Below are positions 19,963 through 29,668 of a stretch of DNA of 45,476 nt, piece after piece. The DNA comes from Acinetobacter lwoffii (GTDB lineage: Bacteria; Pseudomonadota; Gammaproteobacteria; Pseudomonadales; Moraxellaceae). Within the stretch, counting starts at the first letter, position 1; the number at the start of each line of letters is the position of its first letter. Location: the NCBI RefSeq assembly GCF_024129355.1, contig NZ_JAMXXP010000025.1, positions 1-45,476 of the forward strand, given 5' to 3'. Below the pieces are notes generated by a model. It was given only the letters and a program-made list of their open reading frames with translations. It was not told the DNA's origin and did no database searches. Made by a program: the position numbers and the translations under genes.

Positions 19963-21024
19963 GTGAAGAAAATAAACAAGTCTTTAAGGCATCTACTCGG
20001 CCTGTCCGTGTTAATCAGCATGAGCACGACAAGTTTTGCTGAAATCATTATGAATTCTGGCACGGCAGAGGGCGGTTCCAGCATTAGTTGGTCTTCTGAA
20101 GAAGTTAACCAGTTAATGAGCGATGATTTTAATGCGTCAGCCAATGAGCCTTCGCCACCCGGGTCTGCAACAGTGACCACCACTTTGCGTCAGGCCGGCA
20201 CAGCAGCGCCAGCAGTAATCAAACCTGCTTATACTGCGCCGCAGATTATTGATACCAATCATTTTAGTAATCAACCTTCTGTCAATGCACGGGCTGCACT
20301 GGTCATGGATGCGCAAACCGGTGAAGTGCTGTTTAGCAAAAATACCAATACTGCCTATCCGATTGCATCGATTACCAAGCTGATGACAGCGGTGGTGATT
20401 TCTGATGCACGTCTGAATATGTCGGAAAAAATCACCCTGCAACAGGCTGATTTTTCCTGTTCAGGCTGTAAAAGCTCAAGCTCGACTTTAAGAGCAGGGG
20501 ACAGCATGAACCGTGCTGAAGCTTTACTGTTTGCTCTGATGAAGTCCGAGAATCCGGCTGCAGCCGCTTTGGCACGGACCTATCCCGGTGGTCGATCAGC
20601 GTTTATTGCCAAAATGAATGCAAAAGCTAAAGAGCTGGGAATGAACTCCACTCGCTTTATGGAATCAACAGGTTTGCATCCGGGTAACGTGGCATCAGCT
20701 CGTGACTTGGGAATCTTGGTAAATACGGCCTCTCAATACGGCCTGATTCGTCAGTTCTCGACCACGCCAAGCTATGACTTTAACTTGGGTTATCGTGTAT
20801 TGAAATCGAATAATACCAATGCCTTGGTACGTAATGGCGGATGGAATATCAATATTTCTAAAACCGGTTTTATTAATGAAGCAGGGCGCTGTGTGGTGAT
20901 GCACACCACTCTGAATAACCGTCCTGTGGCAGTGGTACTTTTAGGTGCAAACAGCTCACAGGCGCGTACCAATGATGCGACCCGTTTAATGAGTTGGGTT
21001 AGCCAGCAACCTAAACGAATCTAA
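19963..21024 (+). CDS. pbpG: D-alanyl-D-alanine endopeptidase PBP7/8 (PbpG)
   Basis: I start at GTG 19963, because AAGGAA lies 5 nt upstream and the resulting MKKINKSLRHLLGLSVLISM is a clean signal peptide. A TTG 15 nt upstream is inferior. The 353-residue S11-family serine peptidase has SITK (Ser136, Lys139), SEN (Ser195) and KTG (Lys300). PBP7/8 cleaves meso-diaminopimelate-D-Ala cross-links in peptidoglycan. Between the signal and the catalytic domain is a Ser/Pro/Thr-rich linker (about 30-105). Two cysteines (CSGC) may form a disulfide. It reads away from gacA over a 220-bp gap, and a terminator follows. Confidence 0.92.
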   Translation: MKKINKSLRHLLGLSVLISMSTTSFAEIIMNSGTAEGGSSISWSSEEVNQLMSDDFNASANEPSPPGSATVTTTLRQAGTAAPAVIKPAYTAPQIIDTNHFSNQPSVNARAALVMDAQTGEVLFSKNTNTAYPIASITKLMTAVVISDARLNMSEKITLQQADFSCSGCKSSSSTLRAGDSMNRAEALLFALMKSENPAAAALARTYPGGRSAFIAKMNAKAKELGMNSTRFMESTGLHPGNVASARDLGILVNTASQYGLIRQFSTTPSYDFNLGYRVLKSNNTNALVRNGGWNINISKTGFINEAGRCVVMHTTLNNRPVAVVLLGANSSQARTNDATRLMSWVSQQPKRI

Positions 21025-21037
21025 TTGATTGGTTCAT

Positions 21038-21069
21038 AAAAAAAAACCCTGCACTTGCAGGGTTTTTTT
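21038..21069. terminator. Bidirectional terminator between pbpG and thrC
   Basis: A9-CCCTGC, a short central loop and GCAGGG-T7 form a hairpin with A and T tracts on either side. It lies between two convergent genes (pbpG plus, thrC minus). Confidence 0.87.
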
Positions 21070-21083
21070 AATTCTGGCCGAAA

Positions 21084-22223
21084 TTACATATTCGACAGAA
21101 TAGAGTCTTTAACTTGAGTCATGGTCGCATCAATCGACAGCATCACAGCATCAGCACATTGCTTGATGGCAGTGTCTGGATCTTTCAGACCGTTACCCGT
21201 TACGGTACATACGATCACTGAACCTTCAGCAATTTTACCCGCTTTAATATCACGGATCGCACCGCCGACAGACGCAGCAGACGCAGGCTCTACGAATACA
21301 CCTTCATACATAGAAAGCAGACGTTGAGCTTCAAGAATTTCCGCATCAGTCAGTTCATCAAACCAGCCGTTTGAATCACGAACAACCGCTTTAGCATGAT
21401 TGAAGCTTTGCGGATTGCCGATACGAATCGCAGTTGCAACAGTTTCCGGGTTTTCTACTGGACCGCCACGAAGGAACGGTGCAGCACCAGAGGCTTGGTA
21501 ACCTGCCATGATTGGCAAACCTGCCGGTTTAGGACCAGTGAAAGCATCAGTTTCAGCATCGTAAACGACTTGCTCAAATTCTTCTTTCGACTGGTTAGCC
21601 ACCGCTTCGGTATAACCCATCCAGTGTGCAGTGATGTTACCCGCGTTACCTACAGGCAGGCAGTGATAATCCGGTGCACGACCTAAAGCTTCAACGATTT
21701 CATAAGCAATGGTTTTTTGACCTTGCAGGCGGTATGGGTTGATTGAGTTTACAATCGTTACCGGTGCCTGATCGGCAACTTCTTTAACCAGACGCATACC
21801 GTCATCGAAGTTACCGCGAATTTGCATGGTGATCGCACCATACATCATCGCTTGAGCCATTTTACCCATGGCAATTTTGCCTTCAGGGATGAGCACGAAT
21901 GCTTTGATGCCAGCACGCGCAGCATATGCCGCCGCCGCCGCAGAGGTGTTACCAGTAGATGCGCAGATGATGGCTTTAGAGCCTTCTTCAACGGCTTTGG
22001 TCACCGCCATAGTCATACCGCGGTCTTTAAATGAACCAGTCGGGTTTAAGCCCTCGTACTTCACATAAATTTCAACATCTTTACCAATAATGCGTGGAAT
22101 ATTCTCAAGCTTGATCAGTGGAGTATTACCTTCACCCAAAGAGATCGCACGAGTAGTTGCAGACACTGGTAAACGGTCGCGATAGCGGTCAACTAAACCA
22201 GTATAACGATTGGCATTCGACAT
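21084..22223 (-). CDS. thrC: Threonine synthase
   Basis: A 379-residue PLP enzyme of the fold-type II family, with the PLP lysine in PTGSFKDRG (Lys66), phosphate-binding ASTGNTSAAAAAYAARAG, and the C-terminal CTVTGNGLKD. It converts O-phosphohomoserine to threonine. The start at ATG 22223 (MSNANRYTG) follows GGAACATCATC and matches the family. A longer reading to 22274 would cover most of the gap to hom and has no support. hom ends 56 nt upstream on the same strand, making a hom-thrC unit, the common Pseudomonas/Acinetobacter order. The compact size is the short class I form. Confidence 0.95.
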   Translation of the reverse strand: MSNANRYTGLVDRYRDRLPVSATTRAISLGEGNTPLIKLENIPRIIGKDVEIYVKYEGLNPTGSFKDRGMTMAVTKAVEEGSKAIICASTGNTSAAAAAYAARAGIKAFVLIPEGKIAMGKMAQAMMYGAITMQIRGNFDDGMRLVKEVADQAPVTIVNSINPYRLQGQKTIAYEIVEALGRAPDYHCLPVGNAGNITAHWMGYTEAVANQSKEEFEQVVYDAETDAFTGPKPAGLPIMAGYQASGAAPFLRGGPVENPETVATAIRIGNPQSFNHAKAVVRDSNGWFDELTDAEILEAQRLLSMYEGVFVEPASAASVGGAIRDIKAGKIAEGSVIVCTVTGNGLKDPDTAIKQCADAVMLSIDATMTQVKDSILSNM

Positions 22224-22279
22224 GATGATGTTCCAATTGTGTGTAGAGCTTGGCAAGGGGAATGCTCCCCTCAACCCGA

Positions 22280-23587
22280 TTAATTATCAAGCGATTCTAA
22301 ACGAATTCGTACAATTTCGCCATGAATGACGGGTAATGCTTGAATTTGTGAAAGCGCTGCATCCATTTTTGATTCGACGATAGGATCAGTCAGAATCACG
22401 ATAGGAATAAGGTCTTTGGATAAACGTGGTTGCTGCATGATCGCATCAATACTGATGCCGGCACGACTGAGAATCGTGGTCACATCGGCAAGCACGCCCA
22501 TCTGATCTTCGGCATTAATACGGATGTAATAGCCGGTGGTCATTTGTTCACGACTCAAGATCGGTAAATCACTGAGCGCTTCAAAAGCCAGTTGCGGAAT
22601 GGTGCCTGCGCCGTCTTCTGTGTAAATAATGTCACGGACAATATCAACCACATCGGCAACAACCGCAGAAGCCGTTGGTCCCGCACCCGCGCCAGCACCA
22701 TAGTACAGTGTTGGGCCAACCGCATTCGCTTGTACCAGAACCGCATTTTTCACGCCGTTAACATTGGCAATCAGCTGGTCATCTGGAATCAGGGTCGGGT
22801 GTACACGGAGTTCAATCCCGGCATCGGTACGGCGTGCAATACCCAGGTGTTTAATCCGGAAACCGAGGTCTTCGGCATATTTCACGTCTTGTGCAGTGAC
22901 TTTGCCAATGCCTTCAGTAAAGACTTTGTCAAACTGTAGCGGAATACCAAAGGCACATGAGGCCAGAATGGTGAGCTTGTGCGCAGCATCAATACCTTCC
23001 ACATCAAAGGTCGGATCAGCTTCAGCATAACCCAGTTCTTGAGCCTCTTTCAGCACATCTTCAAAAGCACGGCCTTTTTCACGCATTTCACTGAGAATGA
23101 AGTTACCCGTACCGTTAATAATACCGGCCAGCCATTCAATCTTGTTGGCTGCCAGACCTTCACGAATCACTTTAATAATTGGAATGCCACCAGCCACTGC
23201 GGCTTCATAGGCAATCTGTACGGCATTGTCTTCAGCCGCTTTAAACAGTTCGTTGCCGTGTTCAGCCAAGAGTGCTTTGTTGGCCGTTACAATATGTTTG
23301 CCATGTTCCATGGCTTCCATAATAATTTCAAAAGCAGGATGAATTCCGCCCATGACTTCCACCACGACGTCTACATCAGGTTGACGTACGATGTCCATCA
23401 AGTCGGCACTTTGTTTGACCGATTCTGGCAGATCCAGATCAGGACGTGGACGACGGGTGCCTACATGGGTAATTTCAATTTCACGACCGGTGCGACGTTT
23501 GATCTCAGCAGCATTTTCTTTTAATAGTTTCAAGGCACCACCACCTACAGTACCAAGACCGAGGATTGCCAGACGAACTGGTTTCAC
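22280..23587 (-). CDS. hom: Homoserine dehydrogenase
   Basis: The 435-residue monofunctional enzyme has an N-terminal NAD(P)-binding fold (LAILGLGTVGGGAL), the catalytic domain with GIINGTGNFILSEM and EAQELGYAEADPTFDVEG, and a C-terminal ACT domain (about 350-430, starting near YYIRINAEDQMGVLADV) that suggests threonine feedback. It reduces aspartate semialdehyde to homoserine. The likely start is GTG at 23587, because GGAG lies 6-7 nt upstream; translation from 23599 would add four residues with no ribosome-binding site. It sits between dsbC and thrC on the same strand. Confidence 0.95.
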   Translation of the reverse strand: MKPVRLAILGLGTVGGGALKLLKENAAEIKRRTGREIEITHVGTRRPRPDLDLPESVKQSADLMDIVRQPDVDVVVEVMGGIHPAFEIIMEAMEHGKHIVTANKALLAEHGNELFKAAEDNAVQIAYEAAVAGGIPIIKVIREGLAANKIEWLAGIINGTGNFILSEMREKGRAFEDVLKEAQELGYAEADPTFDVEGIDAAHKLTILASCAFGIPLQFDKVFTEGIGKVTAQDVKYAEDLGFRIKHLGIARRTDAGIELRVHPTLIPDDQLIANVNGVKNAVLVQANAVGPTLYYGAGAGAGPTASAVVADVVDIVRDIIYTEDGAGTIPQLAFEALSDLPILSREQMTTGYYIRINAEDQMGVLADVTTILSRAGISIDAIMQQPRLSKDLIPIVILTDPIVESKMDAALSQIQALPVIHGEIVRIRLESLDN

Positions 23588-23714
23588 GTCACACTCCAAA
23601 TATAAACAGTTTTTTACAAGAGCCTAGATCATAGCTAAAAAACCCGCCTGACTCTAGGGTCATTTCAGAATATCTTTATCTATAAAATAAAGTTAAATAA
23701 CGTATTAAAATGAG

Positions 23715-24524
23715 TTATTTAAGCCGATTCAATAATTCCGATGTAGACAGGTAACCGCCCAGATAAGTACCTTCTGAATTATAAATGGCAGGGGTGCCAT
23801 TCACGCCCATATTCAGACCCATTTGATATTGATCTTGAACAGGATTTTCACATTTCTCTGCACTAATCTGTGCGCCTGAAATCGCTTGGTCAAAGGCACT
23901 ACGGCGGTCGGCACTGCACCAGATCGCTTCCATGGCTGGCATATGCTGTTCACCACGCGGCCAGGCGATATAACGGACTTCAATGCCTTTGGCATTCATC
24001 TCATCCATTTGTTCATGGAATTTATGGCAATATGGACAGCTGACATCGGTAAATACATAGACCACATGCTTGGCTTTGCCCTTGGCTGGATAGACCAGCA
24101 AGTCTGCTGGCTTGAGTTCAGCAAAGAGTTTATTGTTGATGCCTGCCTGCAGGTTCTCGCTGACATTGTGCAGCTGTTTGTCGCCGAGACGGATCACATC
24201 GCCCTGAATCAGGTATTTACCATCGCTGGTGACATACACCGCAGACATGCCTTCCAGACTCACCCAGTACAGGTTTGGCACTTCAGTGGCTTTAATATCG
24301 GTAATTTTGGCACTAATGCCAGCGGTTTTGAAATGCTTTTCCAACGTAGACGCCAGACGCTGTTCTGCATTGCGTTCGGTCAGGGTAGAGGCTTCGCCCG
24401 TCGCCGGTGCGCTCGCAGTCAACTCTTGCTTTTTATCGTTGTTAGTGGAATTGGAACACGCAGTCAGACCCAAACCAGCAGCAAGTATGCAAGCCATAAA
24501 AATTTTTGAGCGGGCAAATGTCAT
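23715..24524 (-). CDS. dsbC: DsbC-like thiol:disulfide isomerase, lipoprotein form
   Basis: A 269-residue thioredoxin-fold protein with active site CPYC (163-166), preceded by an N-terminal dimerisation-type domain (SAKITDIKATEVPNLYWVSL), as in DsbC/DsbG. Unlike E. coli DsbC, the export signal ends in a lipobox (LTAC, Cys23), so the protein should be a membrane-anchored lipoprotein. The linker after Cys23 is Asn/Thr/Ala rich. DsbC isomerises wrong disulfides in the periplasm and is kept reduced by DsbD. The start ATG 24524 has AAAAGGG upstream. Gene order xerD-dsbC-hom-thrC matches Pseudomonas and other relatives. Confidence 0.9.
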   Translation of the reverse strand: MTFARSKIFMACILAAGLGLTACSNSTNNDKKQELTASAPATGEASTLTERNAEQRLASTLEKHFKTAGISAKITDIKATEVPNLYWVSLEGMSAVYVTSDGKYLIQGDVIRLGDKQLHNVSENLQAGINNKLFAELKPADLLVYPAKGKAKHVVYVFTDVSCPYCHKFHEQMDEMNAKGIEVRYIAWPRGEQHMPAMEAIWCSADRRSAFDQAISGAQISAEKCENPVQDQYQMGLNMGVNGTPAIYNSEGTYLGGYLSTSELLNRLK

Positions 24525-24623
24525 AAAAAACCCTTTTCTTCTTGGATTAAAAACAGAGCATTAGCATAACAAAAAAAAATACCCACACGTCAAACTTCTC
24601 AGTTTATTCCGTCCGGATCTGAT

Positions 24624-25541
24624 TCAAGCCCGTGGATGATGGGTGGCATGCAGCTGTTGCATCCGTACCTGTGCCACATGGGTATAAATCTGGGTGGTAG
24701 ACAGATCACTATGCCCGAGCAACATCTGCACTACGCGTAAGTCTGCGCCATGATTGAGTAAATGTGTCGCAAAGGCATGACGTAAGGTATGCGGTGACAG
24801 TTCGGACTGAATGCCGGCCTGCAGCGCATAACGCTTAATCGCATACCAGAAATTCTGTCGGCTCATGATGCCGCCATGCTGGGTCAGAAACAGATAATCG
24901 GTCGAAGTCTTATACAGTTGCGGACGGGCTTCGTTCAGATATTTTTCTACCCATTCACAAGCCATTTGTCCCATCGGAACCAGGCGTTCTTTATTGCCCT
25001 TACCGACGATACGTAAATAGCCCTGTTTTAAGTTGATCAGTTCCAGACGTAAGTTAATCAGTTCGGTCACCCGGAGTCCGCAGGCATACAGCACTTCGAA
25101 CATGGCTCGATCACGCAGTCCTAATGCCGTGTTGATATCCGGAGCATGAATCAGGGCTTCGACATCAGCTTCGGAGAGATCTTTGGGTAAGGCCCGGCCC
25201 AGTTTCGGGGTTTTATGTGCAGCCACCGGATTGTCACTACGAAGTTTCTGCTCACGCAGAAATTTATAAAATGAGCGCAAGGCAGATAGGCAGCGGGCAA
25301 TCGAACGTGGACTTTTTTGCTGTTTGGTCAGCGCAATCAGTACATCAGAAATATCATCATGATTCCATTCCGGTAGAGGCTTGCTCAGGCATTCTGCACA
25401 TTGCACCAGATCGGACAAATAGGCATTGCGGGTATGCGGGCTGACCGTTTGCGCAATCAGATAATCACGAAAACCCTGTAAATAACTGAACGCATCAGGA
25501 ATCTGGACAGGGGCAGGAATACGGGGTTTTTTATTCAGCAT
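24624..25541 (-). CDS. xerD: Tyrosine recombinase XerD
   Basis: The 305-residue recombinase has an N-terminal SAM-like DNA-binding domain (about 20-105) and a catalytic domain with Arg in ACGLRVTELINL, HTLRH (His251, Arg254), LGHSDLSTT (His277) and the nucleophile Tyr286. XerD works with XerC at dif to resolve chromosome dimers, with FtsK activating it. The family-typical context with dsbC, hom and thrC downstream supports XerD over XerC. No xerC or dif-like site was recognised in the window. The ribosome-binding site is weak; the start ATG 25541 gives MLNKKPRIP. Confidence 0.92.
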   Translation of the reverse strand: MLNKKPRIPAPVQIPDAFSYLQGFRDYLIAQTVSPHTRNAYLSDLVQCAECLSKPLPEWNHDDISDVLIALTKQQKSPRSIARCLSALRSFYKFLREQKLRSDNPVAAHKTPKLGRALPKDLSEADVEALIHAPDINTALGLRDRAMFEVLYACGLRVTELINLRLELINLKQGYLRIVGKGNKERLVPMGQMACEWVEKYLNEARPQLYKTSTDYLFLTQHGGIMSRQNFWYAIKRYALQAGIQSELSPHTLRHAFATHLLNHGADLRVVQMLLGHSDLSTTQIYTHVAQVRMQQLHATHHPRA

Positions 25542-25659
25542 AGGGTGAAAGGATCTGATCTGAAAAAGCGATAATCGGGATTGGTATTCTCCACTGTAGT
25601 TTAATTTTATGACAGTGTCGATGTGGTATAAGGCTAAATCGAAATGTAATTAATCTTAT

Positions 25660-25689
25660 TTGTTAATTATTCTCATTTGTTTGTATACT
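25660..25689 (+). promoter_or_regulatory. feo promoter with Fur-box-like sequence
   Basis: TTGTTA (25660-25665) and TATACT (25684-25689) are 18 bp apart. The spacer holds AATTATTCTCATTT (25665-25678), which resembles half to two-thirds of the Fur consensus GATAATGATAATCATTATC and known Acinetobacter Fur boxes. Bound Fur would block the promoter when iron is replete. The -10 lies about 27 nt upstream of the feoA GTG. Confidence 0.6.
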
Positions 25690-25715
25690 GTACAAAATAG
25701 TTTAGGAATTTCACG

Positions 25716-25976
25716 GTGCGTTTGTCTGATTTAAAAGCAAAACAAATTGCCATCATTCGAAAAGTGAGTCGAACAACTGATGGTGAAAGTGCTCTACACG
25801 ATGTCGTCGCGAGTCGTTTGGAAACTTTAGGCTTTGTACCAGGTACAAAGGTACAGGTCATTACTAAAGGTATTTTTGGTGGAGATCCCATTTTGATTCA
25901 AGTTGGATTCACACGTTTTGCTTTGCGTAAATCAGAAGCAGCCAAAATTGAAATCGAACAGGCGGTGTCGGCATGA
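25716..25976 (+). CDS. feoA: Ferrous iron transport protein A
   Basis: An 86-residue SH3-like FeoA protein (MRLSDLKAKQIAIIRKV; RLETLGFVPGTKVQVI; GDPILIQVGFTRFALRKSEAAKIEI). FeoA is a small cytosolic partner of the FeoB pump. The start is GTG at 25716, with AGGA 9 nt upstream. Its stop overlaps the feoB start by 4 nt (ATGA), indicating translational coupling. It is the first gene after a Fur-like promoter. Confidence 0.94.
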   Translation: MRLSDLKAKQIAIIRKVSRTTDGESALHDVVASRLETLGFVPGTKVQVITKGIFGGDPILIQVGFTRFALRKSEAAKIEIEQAVSA

Positions 25977-27829
25977 GTGATACATTACGTATTGCCCTTG
26001 TCGGTAACCCTAACTGCGGTAAAACTTCATTATTCAACCATTTAACCGGAACGCGCCAAAAAGTCGGTAACTATGCGGGTGTGACGGTTGAACGTAAAGT
26101 CGGTACGTTTCAGCTTGCCTCAGGCAAAGCGGTACGGGTACTGGATTTGCCGGGAACCTATAGTCTGGATGCAACCAGTCCGGATGAAGAAATCACCCGC
26201 AACGTCGTACAAGGTAAAATTGCGGAAGAGCAGGAGCAGGATGCATTTTTATGTGTGGTAGATGCCACCAATCTAAAATTGCATCTGGGTCTGGTGCTGG
26301 AAATGATTGCACTGGGTCGTCCGGTGCTGGTTGTGCTGAACATGATGGATGAAGCACGCCGTCGTGGCATGCAGATCAATACCCAGAAGCTGTCTGAGCG
26401 ACTGGGCGTACCTGTGGTAGAAACGGTGGCTGTGCGCAATTCAGGGATTGAAAACCTGAAAAATGCGCTGGATCAAGGCAAGTATTCTGTACCACAGACC
26501 GAACTCAGCGGCTTGAAAGGTGACAGTCATCAGCGCGTGGAAAACATTCTGAATGACGTGGTTAATTTCGTCGATCAGGAAGATAAACGTACAGATTTTC
26601 TTGACAAGATTTTTCTGCATCCGGTATTGGGCTTAATTAGTCTGGCCGTGATGATGTTCGTGATTTTCCAGGCGGTATTTGCCTGGGCTGCGCCGTTTAT
26701 GGATGGGATTGAATCCTTCTTTGGCTGGCTGGGTGAGTTCCTCGGCGAATATATTTCGCACCCATTACTGAACAGTCTGGTGGTGGACGGGATTATTGCC
26801 GGTGCCGGTGGCGTGGTGGTGTTCCTGCCGCAGATTCTGATTCTGTTCTTCTTTATTCTGGTACTCGAAGAATCAGGTTATTTACCGCGTGCTGCTTTTC
26901 TATTAGATAAGCTGATGTTTAAAGCTGGTTTATCAGGACGTGCCTTTATTCCGTTATTGTCCAGCTTTGCCTGTGCCATTCCCGGAATTATGGCTTCGCG
27001 GACCATTAGTGATCCACGAGATCGTTTAACCACGATTTTCGTTGCACCTTTAATGACCTGTTCGGCACGCTTGCCAGTTTATGCCTTGCTGATTGCGGCA
27101 TTTGTACCGGCACAAACCGTCTGGGGTTTCCTGAATCTGCAAGGTCTGGTGCTCTTCGGTCTTTATATGGCAGGTATCGTAAGTGCCTTGCTGGTGTCTT
27201 TTGTGTTGAAATTCTTCCACAAAGATAAATCACAGCACATGCTGCTGATGGAACTGCCAAGCTACCGTTTTCCGGACTTGAAGAACGTTTGGATCGGCTT
27301 ATTGGATCGCGGCAAAATCTTCTTGAAACGTGTCGGCGGCATCATCTTCGCCTTATCGATTGTGCTGTGGTTCCTGTGTACGTTCCCGCAGCCACCAGAA
27401 GGCGCAACCCTGCCGGCCATTGATTATTCATTGGCAGGGATGCTCGGTCATCTGATGCAACCGATCTTTGCACCCCTCGGTTTTAACTGGCAGATCTGTA
27501 TTGCCCTGATTCCGGCGATGGCAGCGCGTGAAGTGGTCGTTGCAGCACTGGGCACAGTCTATGCGATGTCGGCAGTTGATGAAGATGCGATGTCTGAAGG
27601 TCTGGCTGCGCTGATCAGCGGTGGAGGTGATCTGGGCTGGTCAGTTGCGACAGGTTTGTCTTTGCTGGTGTGGTTTATTTATGCACCACATTGTCTAGCG
27701 ACTCTGGCAACGGTTAAACGTGAAACCGGTTCCTGGAAAACCGTCAGTATCATGACTGTTTACCTGTTTGGTCTGGCATATTTCATGTCATTCCTGACTT
27801 ATCAAATTGCTTCATATTATTTGGGCTAA
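25973..27829 (+). CDS. feoB: Ferrous iron transporter FeoB
   Basis: The 618-residue protein has an N-terminal GTPase domain with GNPNCGKTS (11-19), DLPGTYSL (58-65) and NMMDEA (about 124-129), a linker, and a membrane domain from about residue 215. The Gate motifs are visible in SFACAIPGIMASRTI and MTCSARLPVY. It transports Fe(II) across the inner membrane. It is about 150 residues shorter than E. coli FeoB (773), mainly at the C-terminus, as in many non-enteric species. It overlaps feoA by 4 nt, and a small cysteine-rich gene follows after 59 nt. FeoC is absent. Confidence 0.95.
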   Translation: MSDTLRIALVGNPNCGKTSLFNHLTGTRQKVGNYAGVTVERKVGTFQLASGKAVRVLDLPGTYSLDATSPDEEITRNVVQGKIAEEQEQDAFLCVVDATNLKLHLGLVLEMIALGRPVLVVLNMMDEARRRGMQINTQKLSERLGVPVVETVAVRNSGIENLKNALDQGKYSVPQTELSGLKGDSHQRVENILNDVVNFVDQEDKRTDFLDKIFLHPVLGLISLAVMMFVIFQAVFAWAAPFMDGIESFFGWLGEFLGEYISHPLLNSLVVDGIIAGAGGVVVFLPQILILFFFILVLEESGYLPRAAFLLDKLMFKAGLSGRAFIPLLSSFACAIPGIMASRTISDPRDRLTTIFVAPLMTCSARLPVYALLIAAFVPAQTVWGFLNLQGLVLFGLYMAGIVSALLVSFVLKFFHKDKSQHMLLMELPSYRFPDLKNVWIGLLDRGKIFLKRVGGIIFALSIVLWFLCTFPQPPEGATLPAIDYSLAGMLGHLMQPIFAPLGFNWQICIALIPAMAAREVVVAALGTVYAMSAVDEDAMSEGLAALISGGGDLGWSVATGLSLLVWFIYAPHCLATLATVKRETGSWKTVSIMTVYLFGLAYFMSFLTYQIASYYLG

Positions 27830-27888
27830 ATCTCAGCTTGGCCTTGGCCAATTGAATTTGCTGCATTGTATATGTATGGGAGATTGAG

Positions 27889-28140
27889 ATGATTGAAATT
27901 CTAATTGTGACAGCACTGGTGCTTTGGAGCATGCTGGTAGTATTCAAAAAGGTGTTTCCGAACACCTCTAACTCAGTCTTCCAGAAGCTGTCTGATGCCT
28001 GTGCAGCCAAGGGCTGGCAGCGTCTGGCCAAATGGCTGCAACCGGGTATGGCTGCAGGCTGTGGTGGCAACTGTGCCTGTCCGGTTTCAGAAAAAAGTTC
28101 AGAAGAAAAGCCAGCCCAACAAGCGGTGAAATGGAAATAA
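27889..28140 (+). CDS. Small cysteine-rich membrane protein downstream of feoB
   Basis: An 83-residue protein with one N-terminal membrane helix (residues 2-20, ILIVTALVLWSMLVVF), a basic amphipathic stretch (QKLSDACAAKGWQRLAKWL) and a Cys cluster GCGGNCACP (Cys58, 62, 64, plus Cys38). The layout resembles the FeoB-associated Cys-rich membrane proteins and DUF6587-type proteins. It lies 59 nt after feoB on the same strand, starting with ATG after GGGAGATTGAG. I suspect metal binding or a FeoB-partner role in place of FeoC, but no activity is established here. A palindromic terminator follows. Confidence 0.75.
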   Translation: MIEILIVTALVLWSMLVVFKKVFPNTSNSVFQKLSDACAAKGWQRLAKWLQPGMAAGCGGNCACPVSEKSSEEKPAQQAVKWK

Positions 28141-28157
28141 TTTCCTTTTCTGGCTGA

Positions 28158-29648
<1,491 letters not shown>

Positions 29649-29668
29649 GAATAACAAGGATTCGTGAT

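Noticed and set aside
23640..23670. Possible terminator between dsbC and hom leader regions (ACCC...GGGT then T6)
   Set aside because: Only a 4-bp stem; too weak to list as a feature.
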